20,472 nucleotides of DNA, from contig JAKBSB010000004.1 in assembly GCA_021845155.1 (NCBI GenBank), positions 1 through 20,472 on the forward strand, in the 5' to 3' direction. The notes under the pieces are model-generated. The model did no database searches. It was not told the origin of the DNA and saw only the letters and a program-made list of their open reading frames with translations. Both the position numbers and the translations under genes were made by a program. This document shows positions 1-8,716 of this stretch, in pieces; the stretch's first letter is position 1, and the number at the start of each line of letters is the position of its first letter. This DNA is from Thermoplasmata archaeon (GTDB lineage Archaea; Thermoplasmatota; Thermoplasmata; Thermoplasmatales; Thermoplasmataceae).

Positions 1-773
1 CCGGATCCTACCTTAAGAGTCTATTCATTGACGGTGTTGAAATCCTGAAGCCCTCGCCGGATGGAAAGGAGACACATGGAGGATCTGCTGTAATGATACC
101 ATTTGCCAACAGGGTGAAGGAACACGTATTTACTTTTGAAGGGAAGGTGTACACACTCCCGGCTGACAGCGGTAACCACAGCATACATGGACTCGTCAGG
201 CATGCTATGTGGGACGTACTGAAAAAGGATGAGGATTCTATAGAACTTGGCTATACAATAGCGTGTCCGGAGTTTCCTTCCAGATTACACAGCGTTATCA
301 GCTACAGGTTGGATAAAGATTCCTTCTCAACTAAATTTGAGATTGAGAATACAGGAGAGAGAAATGCACCGCTGACCGTGGGTGCCCATCCATATTTCAT
401 GACACATGGAGACTGGGATATAACGGCTGATGAACCGGTCAAAAAACTGGAATGTGTAGATAAATACTTTCCCACCGGGAAAATTATGGACTTTCCCATA
501 CATGAACTCTCTGCAAGGTCCGGAACAGTATTTGACAGCTGTTTCACTGGAGGTGGAGATCTCCACCTGCACAACGGAAAGAATCATATCCTTATTGAGA
601 GAAAAAACATGCCATATTTCCAGGTTTACGATGGAGAATTCGCAGAGGGAAAATCCGTAGCCATAGAACCAATGACCGGAGCGCCTAATTCATTCAACAA
701 TGGAATTGGACTCATAACAGTGGAGCCGGGTGGAAAATTCACCTGCTCATATACAATAACCATGATCGAATAG
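1..773 (+). CDS. Aldose 1-epimerase (mutarotase) family protein, 5' end outside window
   Basis: The frame is open from base 3, so the ATG at 93 is internal and the gene begins before the window. The codons before it give a normal epimerase N-terminus (for example SLFIDGVEILKP, then GGSA just before MIPFANRV). Family landmarks are the His region HSIHG, the motif GAHPYF carrying the second conserved His, and near the C-terminus IEPMTGAPNSFNNG, which carries the glutamate used as general base in galactose mutarotases. The family interconverts the alpha and beta anomers of free or phosphorylated hexoses in the cytoplasm. The substrate cannot be told from sequence. The stop is TAG at 771-773, and the next gene follows after 29 bases with its own TATA-like box, so this is probably the last gene of its transcript. 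Confidence 0.9.
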   Translation, partial: GSYLKSLFIDGVEILKPSPDGKETHGGSAVMIPFANRVKEHVFTFEGKVYTLPADSGNHSIHGLVRHAMWDVLKKDEDSIELGYTIACPEFPSRLHSVISYRLDKDSFSTKFEIENTGERNAPLTVGAHPYFMTHGDWDITADEPVKKLECVDKYFPTGKIMDFPIHELSARSGTVFDSCFTGGGDLHLHNGKNHILIERKNMPYFQVYDGEFAEGKSVAIEPMTGAPNSFNNGIGLITVEPGGKFTCSYTITMIE

Positions 774-774
774 G

Positions 775-782
775 TTTTATTG
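775..782 (+). promoter_or_regulatory. TATA-like box for amidohydrolase gene
   Basis: TTTTATTG is centred about 25 bases before the ATG at 803, the spacing expected for a leaderless archaeal transcript. No Shine-Dalgarno sequence lies between it and the start. Confidence 0.4.
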
Positions 783-802
783 TGGGTTGTGGATCATGAG
801 CC

Positions 803-1933
803 ATGAAATATGTAAAGGCCACTACCCTGTATGATGGAAAGAGTGTAAGGAAAAACTGTTTCATCGCTTTCGAAAGGAACATCCTGGAAATAACAGAAAA
901 GAAACCAAGTGATGGTGAAATGGTTGGAGAAGGGGTGGTCACACCTGGATTCATAGACGCTCACAGCCATATTGGAATGGTCAGGGCTGGAGAACCATCA
1001 TCGGAGGATGAATCCAATGAACACATGGATAACCTTTATCCTCTGGTAAGGGCGGCCGACAGTGTATACATGGACGATTCTGCATTTGGTGAATCCGTTG
1101 AAAACGGAGTGTTATATTCGACTGTTCTTCCGGGCAGTGGAAACACAATAGGAGGTAGGGCTTCTCTGCTTAGAAACTTTAAGGGTAACATACAGGACGC
1201 TTTTGTTAAAGATATTGGAATAAAAGCAGCCCTTGGTTACAACCCGAGAAGTACAACCGACTGGAAGGGGACAAGACCAAACACCAGGATGGGAGCAATG
1301 GCACTTCTTCGTGAAACCCTGTATAAAGCCCAGAAAGCCTCAAATCTCATTAAAAAGGGAAAGAAGGATCCGGATGAAATTGATCCTCTCACTGAAATAT
1401 TCATGGATATTCTTTCAGGTAAATACAAGCTCATGGTACATACGCACAAGGAGGATGATGCGGATCTTCTCATTGGACTGAAGAGGGAGTTCGGCCTTAA
1501 GGTGGTTCTGAATCATGGAGTGGACATTCATTCAACAGGGGCTTTCAGAAGAATTGCAAGCAACGACATACCAATTGTATACGGACCCATGGACAGTCAT
1601 CCGTACAAGGTTGAACTGAAGCATGAATCGTGGAGAAATACTCAGTACCTTCTTGAATCAGGTGCTAAATTTTGCCTCATGAGCGACCACCCCGTCATAC
1701 TCCAGAGAACAATCTTTTATACCCTCAGGCATCTTCTCAGGTTTGGTCTGTCAAAGGAACAGTCAATATCGAAACTTACCAGTGAGACTGCATCCATACT
1801 CGGACTTGAAGATCTGGGAATGATTGAAACCGGTAAGCTTGCATCACTGACAGTATGGAATGGGGACCCATTCTCACTGGAATCTCATCCAGTGGCGGTT
1901 TTCGGTGAGGGTGAAGAAGTCTATTCAGACTGA
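803..1933 (+). CDS. Metal-dependent amidohydrolase (imidazolonepropionase-like)
   Basis: A 376-residue protein of the amidohydrolase superfamily (TIM-barrel metal hydrolases). The order of motifs is typical. A short N-terminal beta segment leads into GFIDAHSH, giving the metal ligands His54 and His56. Further candidates are His213 and His215 (VHTH), His238 (LNHG) and Asp295 (SDHP). The C-terminus returns to the beta sandwich with GKLASLTVWNGDPF, as in related cyclic-amide hydrolases. The family cleaves C-N bonds in cyclic amides, ureas or deaminated bases. The substrate here is unknown; similarity to the HutI-like group is by motif only. The ATG at 803 was chosen because it follows a TATA-like box at leaderless spacing. 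The eIF2B-like gene starts 14 bases after the stop, so the two are probably co-transcribed. Confidence 0.85.
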   Translation: MKYVKATTLYDGKSVRKNCFIAFERNILEITEKKPSDGEMVGEGVVTPGFIDAHSHIGMVRAGEPSSEDESNEHMDNLYPLVRAADSVYMDDSAFGESVENGVLYSTVLPGSGNTIGGRASLLRNFKGNIQDAFVKDIGIKAALGYNPRSTTDWKGTRPNTRMGAMALLRETLYKAQKASNLIKKGKKDPDEIDPLTEIFMDILSGKYKLMVHTHKEDDADLLIGLKREFGLKVVLNHGVDIHSTGAFRRIASNDIPIVYGPMDSHPYKVELKHESWRNTQYLLESGAKFCLMSDHPVILQRTIFYTLRHLLRFGLSKEQSISKLTSETASILGLEDLGMIETGKLASLTVWNGDPFSLESHPVAVFGEGEEVYSD

Positions 1934-1947
1934 ACAGTGAATACTAC

Positions 1948-2769
1948 ATGTCAATTTCAGAAAGACTTGAGGAGATAAGAAGGGATCGACTCAACGGGTC
2001 CCTGATAATAGCCTACAGCGTACTGGGGACCTTCATGGAGAATAAATCTGTAACTGAGGATAACAACATAATATTGTCTGAACTGGAAAACGTGAAGGTT
2101 TCATTTTCTGGAATGGGATTGGTAAGGAACGTATGCTCCATTCTGCAGTCCACAATAAGGAAGAATGAAGATCCAGTGGAGATGTCTCATGGTCTTTTCG
2201 CAGAAATAGGAAAATCATCGGAAAAAGCGGTTGAGAATGCAGACTCCCTCTTTCAGGATAGGGTTTCATTTGTCACCATAAGCAACAGTTCCATGATAAA
2301 GGAGATATTGCAGCGCAATTCCACGCATATAAAGATGATATCGCTGTTGGAAAGCAGGCCAAATCTTGAAGCAATAGATCTTGCAAGATATCTCAAGGAT
2401 GCGGGAATCCCCTGCACAATTTATGTGGATGCTTCCACATTCTACGCCTCGCAGGAGACAGATTTCTGCCTGATTGGGTCCGATTCCATACTTGGAGATT
2501 ACAGCCTGATCCACAAGACTGGAACCTTTCCTCTTGCCATGTCCATGCATCATTTCAATAAAAACGTCTATTCAACGGGTTTTGAACTCAAGTTTGAGAG
2601 GGCTTACACAATGGCGACATACCCGAAATTCATGGAGCACAGCTCACTTGAGATCACAAATCTGGGTTTCCAGACTAGAAACATATATTTTGACATAACC
2701 CCGGCCAGATATATAACGTCATACATCACCGAGAAGGGGTTTATAGAACCACACAAAACTGGTTCATAA
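1948..2769 (+). CDS. eIF2B alpha/beta/delta-like protein without the isomerase cysteine
   Basis: A 273-residue protein of the superfamily that includes eIF2B regulatory subunits, methylthioribose-1-phosphate isomerase (MtnA) and ribose-1,5-bisphosphate isomerase. The N-terminal half is helical. The C-terminal Rossmann-like half has LLESRPNLEAIDLA, then GSDSILGDYSLIHKTGTFPLA, then FDITPARYITSYITEKG, which matches the family's phosphate and dimer regions in order. Asp179 in GSDSI aligns with the catalytic aspartate of the isomerases. The segment that carries their catalytic cysteine reads TISNSS (residues 110-115), with no Cys, as in eIF2B regulatory subunits. An isomerase role is therefore unlikely, and a translation-linked or nucleotide-sensing role is possible but unproven. 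It is somewhat shorter than most members. It probably shares a transcript with the amidohydrolase, 14 bases upstream. Confidence 0.8.
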   Translation: MSISERLEEIRRDRLNGSLIIAYSVLGTFMENKSVTEDNNIILSELENVKVSFSGMGLVRNVCSILQSTIRKNEDPVEMSHGLFAEIGKSSEKAVENADSLFQDRVSFVTISNSSMIKEILQRNSTHIKMISLLESRPNLEAIDLARYLKDAGIPCTIYVDASTFYASQETDFCLIGSDSILGDYSLIHKTGTFPLAMSMHHFNKNVYSTGFELKFERAYTMATYPKFMEHSSLEITNLGFQTRNIYFDITPARYITSYITEKGFIEPHKTGS

Positions 2770-2773
2770 TACC

Positions 2774-2781
2774 TTAATATA
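2774..2781 (+). promoter_or_regulatory. TATA-like box for membrane protein gene
   Basis: TTAATATA is centred about 26 bases before the TTG at 2804, matching a leaderless transcript that starts at the TTG. Confidence 0.4.
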
Positions 2782-2803
2782 GAATCAGTAATAACGATTT
2801 CAA

Positions 2804-3331
2804 TTGATAAGCATATTCAACTTCCCATTTGAGAACTATATCCCGGCAGGATATCAGTTTGATTTTCTCGCAACACTGACTGTTTTACTGCTTGTTTTAA
2901 GGCTTTCCAGACTTTTCTATGGCAGAAAGTATTCTCTTGGAAGGGTTATGCTGGTACCGGTACTTTATACTCTTCTTTCCGTGTACACATATATTGGACT
3001 ATCAGTTACTCAGAAGGAGCTGATTATATTTTTCTGGATAGTTGGACTTGCTGCTGGGATAATTTACGGAAAAAAGGATCGCTTTTATGTGAAGAATGAT
3101 GTATTGAGGTACAGAAGTTCGGCCCCTTTCACTATTTTATGGACACTTTCGTTCCTTGGGGAGATTTACATATACCTGTATGATCCAAAGCTTCCGGTTA
3201 GCGTTGGATTGGCTCTTAATGTAATACTGGCAGCATCAACTGGACTCATTCTGGGTGAATCATTCAGGATAATCAATTCCCGCAGGTCGTTTGTTAAAAC
3301 ACTACCCACTAAGAAAGGCGAAGGAAATTAA
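2804..3331 (+). CDS. Hypothetical membrane protein, about five helices
   Basis: A 175-residue hydrophobic protein that I do not recognise with confidence. Likely membrane spans lie near residues 18-36, 47-66, 71-89, 108-127 and 131-151, with charged loops between (RLSRLFYGRKYS, YGKKDRFYVKND) and a basic tail (INSRRSFVKTLPTKK). The layout recalls small CcdC/DUF1453-type membrane proteins, but that is only a resemblance. The start is TTG. It is preferred because a TATA-like box at 2774-2781 would begin the mRNA almost exactly there, and no ATG or GTG lies between that point and the first span. It follows the eIF2B-like gene by 34 bases on the same strand, so read-through is possible. Confidence 0.65.
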   Translation: MISIFNFPFENYIPAGYQFDFLATLTVLLLVLRLSRLFYGRKYSLGRVMLVPVLYTLLSVYTYIGLSVTQKELIIFFWIVGLAAGIIYGKKDRFYVKNDVLRYRSSAPFTILWTLSFLGEIYIYLYDPKLPVSVGLALNVILAASTGLILGESFRIINSRRSFVKTLPTKKGEGN

Positions 3332-3488
3332 CATGACGACAGTGAAAATCTTTATTAATGGAAGTTTGGAAATTTTCGCATACATAACTTTATACAGATG
3401 TTGAGTTTCCCTTTCATATACAGAGCTGGCAGAAGACATTGCTTCATCTAAAAAAGTCATTTCAGACGATTCAACAAACAAAAATTTT

Positions 3489-3518
3489 AGTATAACAAAC
3501 AGGTATGCATTAACCTGT
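3489..3518 (+). promoter_or_regulatory. Pilin promoter: TATA-like box and inverted repeat
   Basis: A TATA-like box AGTATAAC (3489-3496) predicts a transcript start near 3519. An inverted repeat, ACAGGT (3499-3504) and ACCTGT (3513-3518) with an 8-base spacer, lies between the box and that start, which is where an archaeal repressor would block polymerase. The leader of about 25 bases contains GTGAT five bases before the ATG, matching part of the archaeal Shine-Dalgarno sequence. The operator role is inference. Confidence 0.4.
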
Positions 3519-3543
3519 AGATCAAGATAAAATGTGATGTATT

Positions 3544-4041
3544 ATGAAGAGAGTATTTCAAGAAAAGGATAAGGCGGTATCGCCCATTATTGCAACAATA
3601 CTGCTGGTAGCCATAACAGTTGTTCTTGCGGCCACGCTTTACACAATTGTGGGTGGATATACGACCCTCATAGGTGCATCAACTCCAACTGGATCAATTA
3701 AGGTGGAGAATGCCTCTGCCACAAAGGATGCTTATTATTTCGTATATGTACAGCAATTCGGGGGAAATATCTCACTGAACGATGTGCAGATTGAGATCAC
3801 ACTGAGCAACAATACGATAATACCTCCAATTACACTCTCGGTTAGTGATCTGAACAATAAGACACCCATCCCTATCGGGGACAACCTGACCATGAAAGTC
3901 AGTGGAGATGCTTATTTCGGTGCGACAACAGCAATAGTTCTGAATTCCACTGAAGGCTTACATCCAGAACCTTTCATATCTCAGTTAAGGTTCATAGATA
4001 CATTAACAAACGGGCTTATTGCATCAAAAACAGTGACCTGA
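3544..4041 (+). CDS. Archaeal type IV pilin-like protein (class III signal peptide)
   Basis: A 165-residue secreted protein. A short basic N-terminus (MKRVFQEKDK) is followed directly by AVSPIIATILLVAITVVLAA, the classic N-terminus of archaeal pilins (Pilin_N, PF07790), which a prepilin peptidase cuts just before the hydrophobic helix. The helix covers roughly residues 13-37, and the rest is a beta-rich outer domain. Six N-glycosylation sequons (Asn56, 75, 89, 105, 114 and 134) sit in the roughly 125-residue outer domain, which suggests a heavily glycosylated surface fibre or adhesin. No pilus ATPase or platform gene is nearby, so assembly would rely on machinery elsewhere. The gene stands alone with its own promoter and faces the convergent gene at 4119. 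Confidence 0.85.
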   Translation: MKRVFQEKDKAVSPIIATILLVAITVVLAATLYTIVGGYTTLIGASTPTGSIKVENASATKDAYYFVYVQQFGGNISLNDVQIEITLSNNTIIPPITLSVSDLNNKTPIPIGDNLTMKVSGDAYFGATTAIVLNSTEGLHPEPFISQLRFIDTLTNGLIASKTVT

Positions 4042-4118
4042 GAAGAGGGAAACGGTCCTGAATAATCCCATTTCAGCATCTATTTATCAGCCAGTTGAAT
4101 GATACGTACATCATACCA

Positions 4119-6206
4119 TTATTTTCCATTTTTTATTGTATCCATGATTTTCGTCACGTCCGTCATGGGTGGAAGACATACCTTTTCAGTGCATAAGTAG
4201 GCTGTGGTTTCTCCATTTACCTGAGTCATTGCCGATACGTTTTCAAGAAGACCTGGAATGCGTGTGTCATCTGGCTCCTTGAGTATCACAACAACCCCAG
4301 GGAGATATTCCCCCCTTATGGTTTCCAGCATTTCAACGGTTTTTTTGTCGTTTGGCTTTCCCACAATGACAAGGCTGTATGACCTGTTCATGAGAATGTC
4401 TGCTGCCATGAGGCTGAAAGAATAGTTTGTTGGATTTTCCTCGATCTCCTTCCCAAATGCGTTCAATGTTCTGAAAGCCAGATCTTCATAGGCAGGCTCC
4501 GATTTAAGAAGATAGAATCTGCTCAGATTTAGCAATTCTATGGAATTTCCAGATGGTATTGCCCCATCATGTACCTGTTTTGTTCTTATAATCAGGTCCT
4601 TCCTGTCAGAGGAAGACATGAAATACCCACCATCTTCAGTATCGCTGAATTTACTGGAAAGTGAATCCTGGATATCAAGTGCCTTTTCAATATATTCAGG
4701 TTTCAGGGTACTCTGGTAAAGCTCAAGAAGGCCGTAAATCATGAAGGAATAATCGTCCAGGAATCCCTCTATTGCAACATTTCCGTCCCTGTACCGGTGG
4801 TAGAGAGTTCCATTACTGCTGTACATATTATTAAGGATGAATTCTGCGGATCTTTCGGCAGCCTTTACCATATATCCAAGTTTCAGCACCCTTCCTGCAT
4901 AGGAAAGAGCAGCAATCATGAGACCGTTCATATCGGAGAGGATCTTGTCGTCAAGATGTGGCCGTATACGTTTTTCCCTGTATGCGAGAAGCTTCTTTCG
5001 TGATTCGTCAAGGATTCTTTCAAGATTATTCTCAGTCAAATTGTTGCGTTCTGCAAAGTCTTTCACATCATAATTAACAGTGAGTAGATTTCTCCCTGTT
5101 CTCCTTCCAGTAGATTCCTCAACATAATTACCACTTTCTATGACGTTGAAATAGTCGCAGAAAATCTGGTAACTTTCCTCATCCAGCACTGACCTTATTT
5201 CCTGAGCTGTCCACGTGTAGAATTTTCCCTCCATTCCCTCACTGTCTGCATCTAGAGCAGAATAAAAGCCTCCGTTGGAATCTGTCAGTTCACGATTAAC
5301 AAATTCAAAGATTTCCACCGCCACGTTCCTGTAAAAATCATTTCCAGTCACCTGATAGGCTTCAGAATATGCCATTATAAGGAGTGCCTGATCATAGATC
5401 ATCTTCTCGAAATGGGGGACAACCCATGCAGCATCCGTTGAATAACGGTGGAAACCAAAACCTATCTGGTCAAAAATTCCACCCTTTCTCATTTTCTCGA
5501 GTGTCTTCGTTACCATCTGCAGTGATCTGTGGTCCCCGGTCATTCTGTGGTACCTCAGAAGAAACATAAGATTGTGTGGCGTAGGGAATTTTGGTGAGGT
5601 CCCGAAACCACCATTTGCTTCATCGAATGAATTGAGAAAACCTTCAAATGCATTGCTGAAGACTCCCCTCCCGATTTCACCAAGTCTGGGCCTTCTTGCA
5701 TTCCGTTCCAGATGCACCATGATCTCGTTTGCCCTCTTCTCTACACCTTCACGGTCATTTGACCATAATTCCTTAAGGTTACTGCAGAGCTCAAGAATGC
5801 CCATCATGCCTCTTCTGCTCTCCTTTGGCATGTACGTTAGAGCGAACACCGGCCGCCTATCAGGAGTTAAGATTATGTTGAGGGGCCATCCGCCTCCCCC
5901 AAGCGTCATCTGACAGACTGTCATATAAATGTCATCAATATCAGGTCTCTCTTCCCTGTCAACCTTAATTGATATGAACGTTTCATTCATGGCATCTGCC
6001 ACCTCCCTGTCGGTGAAGCTTTCTCTCTCCATAACGTGGCACCAGTGGCATGTCGAATATCCTATACTAAGGAAGATGAGCTTGTTCTCACGTTCTGCAG
6101 CATCGAAGGCCTCGTCCCCCCATGGGTACCAGTTCACAGGGTTATGAGCATGCTGAAGAAGATACGGGCTCTTTTCGTTAATGAGTCTATTTGAATAACT
6201 TTCCAT
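4119..6206 (-). CDS. DUF255/YyaL-type thioredoxin-domain protein
   Basis: A protein of 695 residues from this start, of the conserved family called YyaL in Bacillus and SPATA20 in animals. The N-terminal thioredoxin-like domain (PF03190) opens with [19 protein letters not shown] and carries the redox motif CHWC at residues 53-56 of this start, followed by [12 protein letters not shown] and GGGGWPLNI. The rest is an (alpha/alpha)-barrel region related to sugar epimerases and unsaturated glucuronyl hydrolases, with [17 protein letters not shown] and FYTWTAQEI. The biochemical role of the family is not established. An in-frame ATG at 6263 would add 19 residues. The start at 6206 is preferred because family members usually begin just before the [15 protein letters not shown] block and because the likely TATA-like box (6268-6275, minus strand) lies too close to 6263. 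The 3' end meets the pilin gene across 77 bases. Confidence 0.88.
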   Translation of the reverse strand: MESYSNRLINEKSPYLLQHAHNPVNWYPWGDEAFDAAERENKLIFLSIGYSTCHWCHVMERESFTDREVADAMNETFISIKVDREERPDIDDIYMTVCQMTLGGGGWPLNIILTPDRRPVFALTYMPKESRRGMMGILELCSNLKELWSNDREGVEKRANEIMVHLERNARRPRLGEIGRGVFSNAFEGFLNSFDEANGGFGTSPKFPTPHNLMFLLRYHRMTGDHRSLQMVTKTLEKMRKGGIFDQIGFGFHRYSTDAAWVVPHFEKMIYDQALLIMAYSEAYQVTGNDFYRNVAVEIFEFVNRELTDSNGGFYSALDADSEGMEGKFYTWTAQEIRSVLDEESYQIFCDYFNVIESGNYVEESTGRRTGRNLLTVNYDVKDFAERNNLTENNLERILDESRKKLLAYREKRIRPHLDDKILSDMNGLMIAALSYAGRVLKLGYMVKAAERSAEFILNNMYSSNGTLYHRYRDGNVAIEGFLDDYSFMIYGLLELYQSTLKPEYIEKALDIQDSLSSKFSDTEDGGYFMSSSDRKDLIIRTKQVHDGAIPSGNSIELLNLSRFYLLKSEPAYEDLAFRTLNAFGKEIEENPTNYSFSLMAADILMNRSYSLVIVGKPNDKKTVEMLETIRGEYLPGVVVILKEPDDTRIPGLLENVSAMTQVNGETTAYLCTEKVCLPPMTDVTKIMDTIKNGK

Positions 6207-6421
6207 CGCTATCAATCCAACAGGGTTAATGGCTTTCCTGTCCGGATGCAAGATTGAGAACATGTTAAAAAATATTGTTAAGGCCTTTCGTTTCTAAGAT
6301 TAGTTATCCTGGGGAAACTATACGCACTCGTCCTGCGATTTCCAGTCCATGACCGTTCCTTGAAAATAACCGGTCCTGGCGGGAGTTTGGAAAGAATCAT
6401 AGTTTAGCTGGATAATTTTGC

Positions 6422-6429
6422 TATTTATG
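6422..6429 (+). promoter_or_regulatory. TATA-like box for ArsB-type transporter gene
   Basis: TATTTATG predicts a transcript start near 6452, about 15 bases before the ATG at 6467. The rest of the 203-base divergent gap (6264-6466) shows nothing I can name. Confidence 0.3.
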
Positions 6430-6466
6430 TCCAACTAGGTTACAGATTAATGTTATTGAGTAAAAA

Positions 6467-7834
6467 ATGTCAGAAAGTAAACAGTTACATTTTTGCCATG
6501 ATTATGATACTACAGGGAAAAGCCAAACTATAGTGGAGAAAGGTTCCTTGAACTGGTTGCTTTACCTGGCCGGATCCATATTTGCATGCACACTCATCCT
6601 TGTGTTCACAAAACCAAAGGGCATAGAAATAGGCTATTCTGCCATTCTGGGTGGAATTATATCTGTGCTGGTTGGAGTTACCACGTTCAGTGATGTCATC
6701 AATGTGTTTTACATCGTATGGAATCCAACATTGACCTTTATCGCAATAGTCATCATAACTATGGTGTTCGACGAATCAGGCTTCTTCACGTATGTGGCAT
6801 CCATGCTCGGAAGGATCTCCAACGGGAATCCGTTGAAACTTTTTGTATTCATAATACTGTTTGGTGCATTCGTATCTGCTTTTTTTGCCAACGATGGGGC
6901 AGCACTGGTACTGACACCTATAATATACTGGGTTCTCTCGAACACAGATATTCCCAGGAAACTGTACCTTCCTTACATCATGGCTGTGGGGTTTATTGCA
7001 GACACGGCCAGCCTCCCCTTTGTCATAAGCAACCTCACCAATATACTGGCAACAAGTTTTTTTGACATACATTTTCTTCAATATGCAGAAACCATGTTAA
7101 TCCCCGATATTGTGGCAGTTATAACAAGCCTTCTGGTTTTAACTCTAATGTACAGAAAATCACTACCAGAGAAATTCAGCATTGTAAACTCATCAGGAAC
7201 TGAAGACGCTGTGAAGGACAGGACAGTATTCAGAATGGCTTTTCCTGTACTAGCAATACTGGCATTTGTCTATTCAATAGGTGGTGTGTATTCCATCCCA
7301 GTTGCTATTTTTGCATTTCCTGCTTCAATTGTTATTCTGTATATCGCCAGACGTGGGCATAAGATCAATACTGGAAGAATCCTGAGAGATTCTCCATGGC
7401 AGATAATCCTCTTTTCCATAGGCATGTACATGATTGTATATGGCCTGGCTGAACAGGGTCTTGCTTCAATGGTTGCTAATGTTCTTGTAAGAATCTCTGC
7501 AGAACCGGGTCCTTTCAACATAATACTTTCCGGGTATTTCATGTCCGCGCTGGCTGCAGTGATGAACAACCTTCCATCAATAATGCTGGGTAATCTGGCA
7601 ATAAAGTCATCTCACCTCGGAATCCAGTACATTTATGTAAATGTAATTGCAAATGATATAGGACCCAAATTCACAACAATAGGATCTCTTGCAACCCTAA
7701 TCTGGATTAACACCGTAAAGAGGAAAAGCGGCATAACAATATCATGGAAATATTATATGGGTACGGGGTTCATCCTGGCGTTTCCTGTCTTGACCGCAAC
7801 TCTTTTCACATTATGGGCCATATCTTTTTTGTAA
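6467..7834 (+). CDS. ArsB/NhaD-type anion or sodium transporter
   Basis: A 455-residue inner membrane transporter of the ion transporter superfamily that includes the arsenite pump ArsB, NhaD Na+/H+ antiporters and P-type permeases. About 30 hydrophilic residues precede a first span near residues 30-46, and I estimate 11-12 helices in all. The signature ANDGAALVLTP, near residues 140-150, is typical of ArsB proteins. The mirrored second repeat contains SALAAVMNNLPSIMLGNLA near residue 365, which fits the inverted-repeat architecture. Arsenite or antimonite export is the best-known role of close relatives and would suit acidic metal-rich habitats. However, there is no ArsR repressor, ArsA ATPase or other ars gene beside it, so the substrate stays open. 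Confidence 0.8.
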   Translation: MSESKQLHFCHDYDTTGKSQTIVEKGSLNWLLYLAGSIFACTLILVFTKPKGIEIGYSAILGGIISVLVGVTTFSDVINVFYIVWNPTLTFIAIVIITMVFDESGFFTYVASMLGRISNGNPLKLFVFIILFGAFVSAFFANDGAALVLTPIIYWVLSNTDIPRKLYLPYIMAVGFIADTASLPFVISNLTNILATSFFDIHFLQYAETMLIPDIVAVITSLLVLTLMYRKSLPEKFSIVNSSGTEDAVKDRTVFRMAFPVLAILAFVYSIGGVYSIPVAIFAFPASIVILYIARRGHKINTGRILRDSPWQIILFSIGMYMIVYGLAEQGLASMVANVLVRISAEPGPFNIILSGYFMSALAAVMNNLPSIMLGNLAIKSSHLGIQYIYVNVIANDIGPKFTTIGSLATLIWINTVKRKSGITISWKYYMGTGFILAFPVLTATLFTLWAISFL

Positions 7835-8007
7835 CATAATTAATATCTAATAATGGCAGATCCACATTTCAACGGTTACCGGCAGAATCTCCATGGACTT
7901 GAATTGATATATGCCCAAAGGTACTCTGTTAGCTGTGCTGAATGATCAGTTGTTCCGCATGAGTGAAAGATGTCAGAAGAACCTGGGAGGTTCAACCACA
8001 ATCAAAA

Positions 8008-8015
8008 GATTATAC
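8008..8015 (+). promoter_or_regulatory. TATA-like box for histidine phosphatase gene
   Basis: GATTATAC is centred about 26 bases before the ATG at 8038 and supports that start over the upstream GTG at 7963 and ATG at 8017. Confidence 0.5.
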
Positions 8016-8037
8016 GATGAACGAATACCATGTTACG

Positions 8038-8610
8038 ATGAAAATTGCTATTCTTATCAGGCACGGAGAAAGTGAGGCAAATGTCAAAAACCTGATCTCG
8101 GAAGACGTTGAGAAATACCCGCTTACGGAAAAGGGAAGAGATCAGGCGAAATTCATCGCAGAACAGATTTGTGATTTCAAGTTTGATGGAATAATATCCA
8201 GTCCAATTCTCAGGACAAGACAGACTGCGGAAATAATAAGCGAATTTGTGGGGATACCTTACGTTGTTGATTCCAGGATCAGGGAATCCGGACTTGGGAA
8301 TTACAACAACAGGAGCGTTTCCGAAATTTGGGGGATGACGAGAAGGGAACTGGGAATGGAAAGCTGGGAGTCCCATGTTAATCGCTTTCAGGAGATTTTC
8401 AATGCGTATGATGGAAATTATGTACTCGTGAGTCACGCACTTCCAATAAGAGCAGCTGTTTCCAGTTTCCTGGATCTAAACGAGGAGGAAAGTTATGGCA
8501 TCGACATAAGGAATGCGTCAATGTCAGCAATAGATGTGAGTGAAAGAAAAGTTCTTTGCATAGGTTCCTTCATAGTCACACCAAATCTTAACCGTGCATT
8601 TCCCCTTTGA
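8038..8610 (+). CDS. Histidine phosphatase superfamily (phosphoglycerate mutase-like) protein
   Basis: A 190-residue cytoplasmic protein from this start. The N-terminus MKIAILIRHGE carries the RHG motif with the phosphorylated His9. LRTRQTAEII supplies the second phosphate-binding arginine, ESGLGNY the acid/base glutamate region, and LVSHALPIRA the second catalytic His. This is the complete branch-1 histidine phosphatase set. It could be a cofactor-dependent phosphoglycerate mutase or a phosphatase of a small metabolite (alpha-ribazole-, sugar- or nucleotide-phosphate type); sequence alone does not decide. The frame extends upstream to a GTG at 7963, but the extra 25 residues precede the first beta strand and the TATA-like box at 8008-8015 lies inside them, so 8038 is the better start and the mRNA is probably leaderless. 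Confidence 0.85.
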   Translation: MKIAILIRHGESEANVKNLISEDVEKYPLTEKGRDQAKFIAEQICDFKFDGIISSPILRTRQTAEIISEFVGIPYVVDSRIRESGLGNYNNRSVSEIWGMTRRELGMESWESHVNRFQEIFNAYDGNYVLVSHALPIRAAVSSFLDLNEEESYGIDIRNASMSAIDVSERKVLCIGSFIVTPNLNRAFPL

Positions 8611-8684
8611 AACTAAATTTGAGTAAAAGGTCAATCTGGATCTAATTCCCTCATAATTGAGGCAATCCATGGATGAATGAAACA

Positions 8685-8692
8685 GTTTATGA
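8685..8692 (+). promoter_or_regulatory. TATA-like box for cysS
   Basis: GTTTATGA is centred about 28 bases before the ATG at 8717, giving a leaderless or nearly leaderless transcript for the cysS group. Confidence 0.35.
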
Positions 8693-8716
8693 ATCAATGA
8701 ATAATACTATCTTGAA

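Noticed and set aside
302..587. Antisense frames of 86-90 codons inside the epimerase gene
   Set aside because: They lie wholly inside a clear gene, have no promoter and show no family features; the same holds for other antisense frames inside genes.
3333..3404. 23-codon frame after the membrane protein gene
   Set aside because: It has no TATA box at a useful distance, no Shine-Dalgarno sequence and is very short.
8002..8436. 144-codon antisense frame in the histidine phosphatase gene
   Set aside because: The coding strand holds a full catalytic motif set; the antisense product has irregular composition and no signals.
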